Below are positions 57,654 through 64,000 of a DNA stretch of 64,000 bases, piece after piece (the stretch's first letter is position 1; every line of letters starts with the position of its first letter). The notes under the pieces are model-generated. The model searched no databases. It was given only the letters and a program-made list of their open reading frames with translations, and was not told the origin of the DNA. The translations under genes were made by a program, and so were the position numbers. The stretch is from Chlamydoabsidia padenii (Eukaryota; Mucoromycota; Mucoromycetes; Mucorales; Cunninghamellaceae), in the NCBI GenBank assembly GCA_025330725.1, contig JAIWND010000045.1, forward strand, positions 62,001-126,000, read 5' to 3'.

Positions 57654-59354
57654 TGTTGTTGTTGTATTATTGAAAAAAAAAAAAAGTAACAGGAAGTCGA
57701 TCGTATTTATACAAAATCAATGCAATAACGTCACTACTCGGGAAAAACACTTGCTTCCTTTTGTACACTTCGGGAACAGAAACTCAATTTCTTGTGCATT
57801 ACGGGGACAAATGAGAACGTAGCTTTTTTATGACCAGTACCTGTTATTCATATACATTTAATGTTTGAGTACAAAGGGGAAGCTCGCCTTATTAAATCCT
57901 GGGGAAGAGGTAACTGTCTTCCCAAAATGAAAAATTACCAAAACTCTGATCAATGCTGCAATCATATATTCACTCCACACAATATATGTATACAAAAGTT
58001 AACGTGCGTTCATCAATCATTATCATCATACTGTACAAGAGAGGTATATCATCCATCTCCCAATCAGGAATGTAGATGTTTGCGGTTTCTATGGTTACAA
58101 AAGAAAACTTGTTTCTTATTTCGGTACCTCAGTATACTGGAAAAACTTTCTTTCTTCCCCACGTTCACGGCAATATGCTGAAAAAGTCAATTCAGTGAAT
58201 CTAATTGGTACAAGGTTGAAGTAACCAAACCAGAAAGTCCGGGGTTTTCAGTGTAACCATTGAAATATATGCGGGAATTGAAAATTAAATGATGGATGAT
58301 CGAGAAATGTCATTTCTGTGCAAGGAACAGCAAGATAGGGAAAAGGATATTTAGACAAGATAATGGAGCAAGTCTCGACTATTATAATAGTATGATAGAG
58401 TAATACCGAGAGTAAAAAACAATAGTACTGTAAAAAAAAAAAGGAGACGGATCGACAACGGATCGACGCTGAGAAGTGTACCTCTTCGGCGATCATATAT
58501 AAACGTTTTGGGAGCAATCATCATCAAACATCACGTCCATATCATTTATTTCAAATAATAAACAATCTATAAAAAGGGGAAAGGAGTCCTATAACTAATA
58601 TATGTATATACCAAGAGCCAATGCCAAGAAGACAAGATCAACAAACGTTATCCTATACGCCAATCGTTGTAAATCCTATTGTGTTGTGCATGTTGTCTAT
58701 GCCGATCTGACGTATGATGAAGCGACAGACAGCAAGTAGAGTATCCCTACTTATCATATCATCCGGCATTGATTCCTGTACGATAGCGGTATCCAAAGGT
58801 TGCTGCTTATTGATGTGGTCCCGTGTCATTATTACTATTGTTAATTTTTAAATTAACACCATCATTCATATTGACAATAACATGAGCCAAAATGAATTCA
58901 TTGTAGTAGTGTTGCTATCGTCACAAATAACTGTAGGTGATTTTGCATACGATCGACGCCCGATGACAAAGAATAGCAAAAGCCATGGTACCAGTCGTGT
59001 ATGTTCTTCGAGGACAGATGGCATAAAAAAAACGTTATGAGTGTAGTAAGCTATTGAAGGATGAGTGAGTATGTCCATTATTAATATTGTATTCCCGACT
59101 GTTTATACTATTACCATTTGAGTACCAGGGATAAAGGCGACGATTGATTGTTGACATTCTTCTATTACTAATGTTGATCAAGTGAGTCTGTGTCAAGCAA
59201 AAGTTGGTGTAATGGCATGTGATCAAAGTTATAGAGCATCCTTCCGTTATTATAAAGTTCATGATTTTGATGTGATTGGATGCAAGGGTATGAAGTTAAG
59301 GAGAGCGTGATAGACGATGACAGTAAGACCAGGAGGATGTTGATCGTCGTAATT
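57654..59354. other. Long region without a supported gene
   Basis: About 1.7 kb. GCGGGAATTGAAAATTAAATG at 58270 is a motif variant. Several minus-strand frames of 60-90 codons between 58866 and 59380 are rich in Leu/Ser/Asn, but none has consistent splice sites or a recognisable domain; one contains a hydrophobic run (INILLVLLSSSITLSL). It could be a long 3'UTR, additional exons of the small membrane-protein gene, or non-coding. Confidence 0.35.
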
Positions 59355-59946
59355 TCAAATACTGTTGTGGATGTGTACAAATAAAGGCGATTTTGATTGG
59401 ATAGACATGGTTGGTGGTGAGTTATTCAATAGTCGGAGATGTTCTAATGGTGTATTTGCATGAGAGGCCGATGATTGATAAAGAAGAGCAGGGAATGGTT
59501 CCTTTGTAATTAACTGTTGAGCACCTATAATCAAAAGAAGGTTAAGTATTGTATCACATTCCTTTACTCCATACAAGTTTCATCTTCCTTGGCACATTGT
59601 TCCTACTTACCTAGTAAAGCAACAAGCGAGACTGCTGAGCTGACCATATAGCGTGATACTGATCGTCCATTATACCTATGTTGATGTCAACAGTATCCAT
59701 TTCAAGCAAAAAGAGAGATATAAAGTAAACAAGTTTGTATAAGGAAGAGGAATGAGTGAGTACAGATGATATTAGATGTATGTAGTCGTTTGTTTTCTTT
59801 TTCTTTTAACATTACCCAAAGAAGCTAGCAGTGCCAAGAGCCGCCATCGCCATAGATAAGCCAACTGTACTTCCAACAAAAGCCTTTTGTTTAAAGCTTG
59901 ATGAGATTCCTAGATTATTTTGAGATAACGTATTAAAGATCTTCAT
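59355..59946 (-). CDS. Small membrane protein, unknown function
   Basis: Three exons (59816..59946, 59611..59675, 59355..59524) in consistent phase give 121 aa. It starts MKIFNTLSQNNLGISSSFKQ and has a hydrophobic segment FVGSTVGLSMAMAALGTASF, then YNGRSVSRYMVSSAVSLVAL with a second weaker hydrophobic stretch and a polar C-terminal half ending VHIHNSI. It may be an organelle membrane protein, but the family is not recognised. The last exon could instead be spliced at the GTATTT near 59362 into the downstream frame that encodes another hydrophobic run, so the C-terminus is uncertain. Divergent from coronin-7 with only 179 bp between start codons. Confidence 0.5.
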
Positions 59947-60044
59947 ATTGGGAATATGTAATGTTGTGTGTGTGTGAAGAAGAAGAAAAGAGAAAGGAAT
60001 ATTCTGAGGATTTAAAAAGGAGGGGGATGAGATTTGATCTCCGC

Positions 60045-60060
60045 TTTTCAAATTCCGATA
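60045..60060. promoter_or_regulatory. Recurrent CCCGC-type motif (variant) in the coronin promoter
   Basis: TTTTCAAATTCCGATA, 66 bp upstream of the coronin ATG in a very short divergent promoter; CCG kept, one C fewer than the consensus. Confidence 0.3.
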
Positions 60061-60125
60061 TCTGTGAAGAAGAATCTCACCCTTTCCATTTCCATTTTGT
60101 TCTCTTTTGTTCTTGCTCACTCAAA

Positions 60126-63100
60126 ATGCACAAACGATTCCAAAACGTCAACAAATATAGAAACGCTGTTGGAAGTGTAGGGAAAAACGAGGTAAGAATA
60201 TATATATGTATATAAAAGGGGGAATGGTACGTGTATGGTCTTGATTGTATCTTGACTAATCAACATTTAATTTGGGTGAAGCAATGGTATCCTGACATAC
60301 CCATCGGCACTTCATCATCTGATTGCTCAAGTTTAATCCAAGCAAACAGCTCATGGATTGCAATCAATTGGTCAGGTAATAATCTCCCCTTCCCTTCAAA
60401 AAAAAAAAAAAAAAAAGACAATGACAATTAATAAACTAACATGTCGTTTTTGACTGATTTTAGGGGGCGGCTCGATTGGACTATTGCCTTTGGACAGACC
60501 TGGTAAAGGTTGTGCAGCTCACGCGAAGGTGTTCCAAGCTCATGGTGCTTCCATATCCGACTGGCACTTTTCCCCATTTGATGAACACTTGCTAGCAACA
60601 GGAGCAGAAGATGCCATGGTAAGGATATATATATATGAAAGAGAACAAACAAAAAGTTGATGAAGTAATACTTTGTGTGTGTGTGTGTGTGTTTGTGTGC
60701 TGAATAGGTCAAGTTATGGAAAATCCCTGGTGTTGATGATGAATGGTCAGACCCTATTTGCTCAAGCACCTTGACAACGTCTTCAAGACGTGTGGATATG
60801 GTTCGATTCCACCCTACGGCTGATCAGGTATGGATTTAACAGGGCAATTGAACCATTTAACTGACTTACACTATTCAATCTTTATAGATTCTCTCCACCC
60901 TGGGAAATGATGGCAAGAAAGTATCTATCTGGAATATCGAAAAATCAGCATGTGCTTATGATTTGACTGGCTCTACTCCAATCCACTCTTTCTCCTGGAA
61001 ATCCGATGGGTCACTCATTGCTACCACTGGAAAAGATGCTTTGAATGTATGGGATCCAAGAGCAGAAGAAAAACTGATTCAGGTAAGAGAATCTTTATAT
61101 ATAATAAAATGTTAATTATACTCATTTTTATCTTCTTTAGACTGGTCCAGGACATCAAGGTATAAAAGGAGCTCGTGTAGTTTGGTTAAACGACTCCAAC
61201 TACATCTTTACGGTTGGTATGAACAAGGTAAGAATAGATTGATGTAATCAATTAGAATGAAATAGACTGACTTTACATTCTTCTTCTTTCTTTTGATAGA
61301 TGCGTAGCCGTCAATATGGTATTTGGGATACTCGGGATCTTTCCAAGCCGTATCTTATGCAATCACTGGACACATCAACTGGTACTTTACTGCCTCTTTA
61401 CGACGATGACACTGAAACAATGTATCTAGTCAGTCGCGGTGATGCAACCATTCGATCACTACAACTCAGCAATGTCTCCACCAATCCTACTGTTTCCGAC
61501 AACATGATCTGTGGCACCAACACTTCTTTACTGGGGGCAACTTTATTACCAAAAACAAAGTTGGATGTTATGCATACAGAAATATCCCGTCTTCTTACTG
61601 TCACTAATAACTCTGTTATTCCCGTATCCTACAATGTCCCAAGAAAGGTAATTACACAATGAATATTACACTACTTTAACGCTTATGTCATTAAATATGT
61701 TTTTAATTTATCATTTAGCAATACATCGACTTCCACTCTGATCTATTCCCGGATACAAAAGGATCTGGTAAGTGAAATGACGGTTCATCCCACCAAAAAG
61801 AAAAAAAAAAAGCTGACCAATACCATACAATCATTTACCCTATAGTGCCTGCATTATCTAGTACCGATTGGTTTGCTGGTAAAACCTGTCAAGTTGCTAC
61901 GGTGTCCTTGGATCCTTTTAAGAAGCAAATTCCTCAACCTTGTCCTGATAAGGGTATTACTAACAATAAAGGAAGTCAACAACAACCATCATCACCTGCG
62001 TCCGCTGCCACCACCAACGAAAAACAACACCTGGAAACAAAGTCAACTAAACCAGCATTACCACAAGAAGGGTCTCTTGATCAAGAACAGGGAAATGCAA
62101 CATCAGTTTCAGCACCAACACCAGTGACAAGTACCACTCCATCACCTTCACCAATAAATCAATCACCTTCATCAAGTACCCCAACAACTTTCACCATGAA
62201 GAAGACTCTTCCGAAATACGGGACTGTGAATCCATCCATATACAAATACATCACCAACAAAACGTATCATCCCAGCACTCATTATGAAGATTTAAAGGGA
62301 CTCAACTTTAATAAAAGTGGAACAACAGAATTGATTCAAGCCAACGCCAAATACATTGCGACTCCATTAGATGGTCCTGGAGGTCGTATCGGTATTATCT
62401 CCACTTGCTCATCCACTGGTGCCCGTCTGCCTCCTCGTCTTCCTTGTATCGTTACTGGTGCTGATGTGACATATTTCCAGTTTGACCCCTTTAACCCTCA
62501 TGTCTTGGCCACTGTATCTGATGATAACAAGATTCGACTATTCAGTATTCCTGAAGATGGACTCACAGATGATCTCTCAGAAGCAATCGTGACATTGCAA
62601 GGTAACTTATCTCTTTTTACTTCTATCAAACAGTATTTGGCTTGAGTCCTAATAGTATTCTTTTACTGAAAAAAAACATAGATTCTCACATGGACAAGGT
62701 CAATCTTCTAGCTTTCCATCCTAATGCAAAACATATATTGGCAACTGCATCACATGATTTGGGTAAACCGACAATACGAATCTGGAACACTTCTTCTACT
62801 TTATCACCTGAACTGATTCTTACCGGTACACACCATGATACGATCCTGGCTATGGCGTGGCGCCCTGATGGAAAAGCAATCGCAACCTACAGCAAAGACA
62901 AGCAATTACGGGTCGTTGATGCTAGAACAGGTGAATTGCTCGGGAAAACAAAAACGCATGAAGGTATTCGCCCTAGCCGATTAATTTGGTTAGACGATCA
63001 TCAACATTTGGTCAGTGTTGGCTTTGGTTTGGGCTCTATGCGGGAAATTCTGGTGTTTGATACTTTGGACCTATCAAAACCTTTGACGAAACGATCTATT

Positions 63101-63982
63101 GATGTATCACCAAGTATAATGAATGCGTATTATGATCGCGACTGTAAAATCCTTTATGTGGCCGGGAAGGTAGGCAAAAGATACTGTTTCTTTTAAACAC
63201 TGACATTGTTTTTAATAGGGCGATAGAACCATTCATTCGTATGAAGTTGAAAATGACTTTACCTTGACACCATTGGCAAAAATGGAATTCGGATCCTTAC
63301 AACAGGGTTTTGCATTTTTACCAAAGCGCCATTGCAATGTAAAGGAGCTCGAAATCGACAAATTTTACCGACTCACTTCTACGACTATTGAACCCGTTGG
63401 CATCCATGTCCCTCGAGCACGCGTAAGTGACTAAATAAACATGATGATTGCTTTTTGATTAATCTTCTTTTTGGACAAATTCAAATAGCCCGAATTCTTC
63501 CAAGACGATATCTTTATCCCGACATTGGATGTTGAACACTCTACTCACGATGCTACTGATTGGATTCAAGGAAAAGACAAGTCTTTAGAGCGTATTTCCA
63601 TGCAACCTCAAGACATGACACCATGTAAGTACTAAACGAAAAAAAAAAAAAAAATGGGGATGGCTTTGATGATGTATGCTAAACTTTGCTTTGTTGTTAT
63701 ACAGTATCTCAAGCCCCACCTCCACCAAATGCCGCACGGTCAAAAGCCAAATTTGAATCCGGGAAAAAACAAGTCAGTGAAGATCAACAACGTCAAGATA
63801 CAATGAATCGTATGTTCGCTACAGCCAAAGACGTGGACCAAGAAGACGAGGATCGCAAAGCAAAAGAAAGTATCCTGGCTGCAGAAGACCAAGATGTTGA
63901 TGATGATGAATGGGTAATTACAATATAAAAACGTGATACCAATCATTATGCTAACATTTTTTCTCTACTATAGGACGACTGA
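60126..63982 (+). CDS. CORO7: Coronin-7 (POD1-type, two beta-propellers)
   Basis: Fourteen exons (60126..60191, 60282..60375, 60464..60618, 60708..60827, 60888..61082, 61141..61227, 61300..61647, 61719..61767, 61846..62601, 62682..63169, 63219..63422, 63489..63624, 63705..63913, 63974..63982) give 971 aa, complete in the window; human CORO7 is 925. Propeller 1 starts HKRFQNVNKYRNAVG and has SISDWHFSPFDEHLLATGAE, VKLWKIP, VDMVRFHPTAD and VSIWNIE. A Pro/Ser/Thr/Gln-rich linker (about 410-470) leads to propeller 2 with TPLDGPGGRIGIIS, FQFDPFNPHVLATVSDDNKI, NLLAFHPNAKHILATASHD, LAMAWRPDGKAIATYSKDK. The C-terminus is acidic and ends DVDDDEWDD; the conserved Trp in acids is the Arp2/3-binding type seen at the end of type III coronins. 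The last exon encodes only Asp-Asp-stop. Role: actin dynamics and Golgi/endosome traffic. Confidence 0.94.
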
Positions 63983-64000
63983 TGCGATTTATATTTAGTA

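Noticed and set aside
58866..59576. Series of minus-strand frames as further exons of the small membrane protein
   Set aside because: Could not connect them with in-phase GT/AG junctions; left as unresolved sequence.

Overview
The window looks like a euchromatic piece of an early-diverging fungal genome, most likely Mucoromycota/Mucorales. The evidence is eukaryotic: genes split by many short introns (about 45-90 nt, mostly GTAAGT...TAG/CAG), A/T-rich intergenic DNA with long homopolymer and microsatellite tracts, fungal-specific proteins (Mmm1, Ssd1, Dop1, Nvj2-type SMP protein, Msn2-like zinc finger), plus proteins that I regard as typical of basal fungi rather than Dikarya (base-exchange phosphatidylserine synthase, coronin-7, GH134 mannanase, Fanzor remnant). 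Species assignment is inference.

Layout. 0-4 kb: first exon of a Gln-rich protein running off the left edge, an Msn2-like C2H2 factor, and an unresolved small gene. 4.4-12.0 kb: a 14-exon DOP1 gene. 12.8-14.1 kb: MMM1. 14.6-15.7 kb: a His-rich GPI-anchored secreted protein. 16.4-17.2 kb: a presequence-bearing tRNA-binding-domain protein, followed by a triple tandem ~240-bp repeat. 18.3-19.9 kb ERV46, 20.3-21.2 kb TMA20/MCTS1, 21.5-23.4 kb an acidic/Gln-rich unknown, 24.0-25.3 kb SUA5, an initiator tRNA-Met, 26.5-29.3 kb an Nvj2/TEX2-type SMP protein, 30.1-30.6 kb ribosomal protein eL31, 31.5-32.3 kb a methyltransferase.

32.3-40.6 kb is a gene-poor island of broken genes and mobile-element debris: a gag-like retroelement fragment, two unrecognised pseudogenes, short tandem repeats and the degenerate C-terminal half of a Fanzor (eukaryotic TnpB-like) nuclease followed by two diverged repeat units that resemble the triple repeat at 17.3-18.0 kb. 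40.6-45.3 kb is SSD1 (pseudo-RNase II), divergent from a small CCCH protein. A decayed aspartokinase lies at 47.6-47.8 kb. 48.5-50.8 kb: secreted flavin amine oxidase; 51.3-52.5 kb: methyltransferase; 53.0-53.7 kb: Gln-rich coiled-coil unknown; 54.2 kb: ISD11; 55.1-56.8 kb: base-exchange PS synthase; 57.1-57.7 kb: secreted GH134 mannanase; 59.4-59.9 kb: small membrane protein; 60.1-64.0 kb: complete 14-exon coronin-7.

Themes: several genes concern membrane lipids and organelle contacts (DOP1, MMM1, Nvj2-like, PS synthase) and early-secretory traffic (ERV46); others concern translation (initiator tRNA, SUA5, TMA20, eL31, tRNA-binding protein, SSD1). They are not organised in operons. A short intergenic motif close to TTCAAATCCCGC (either strand) recurs at least 18 times, often 65-120 bp upstream of start codons, and is the best candidate for a shared promoter element. 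Exon boundaries given below were chosen by hand from GT/AG sites and checked by reading-frame arithmetic.
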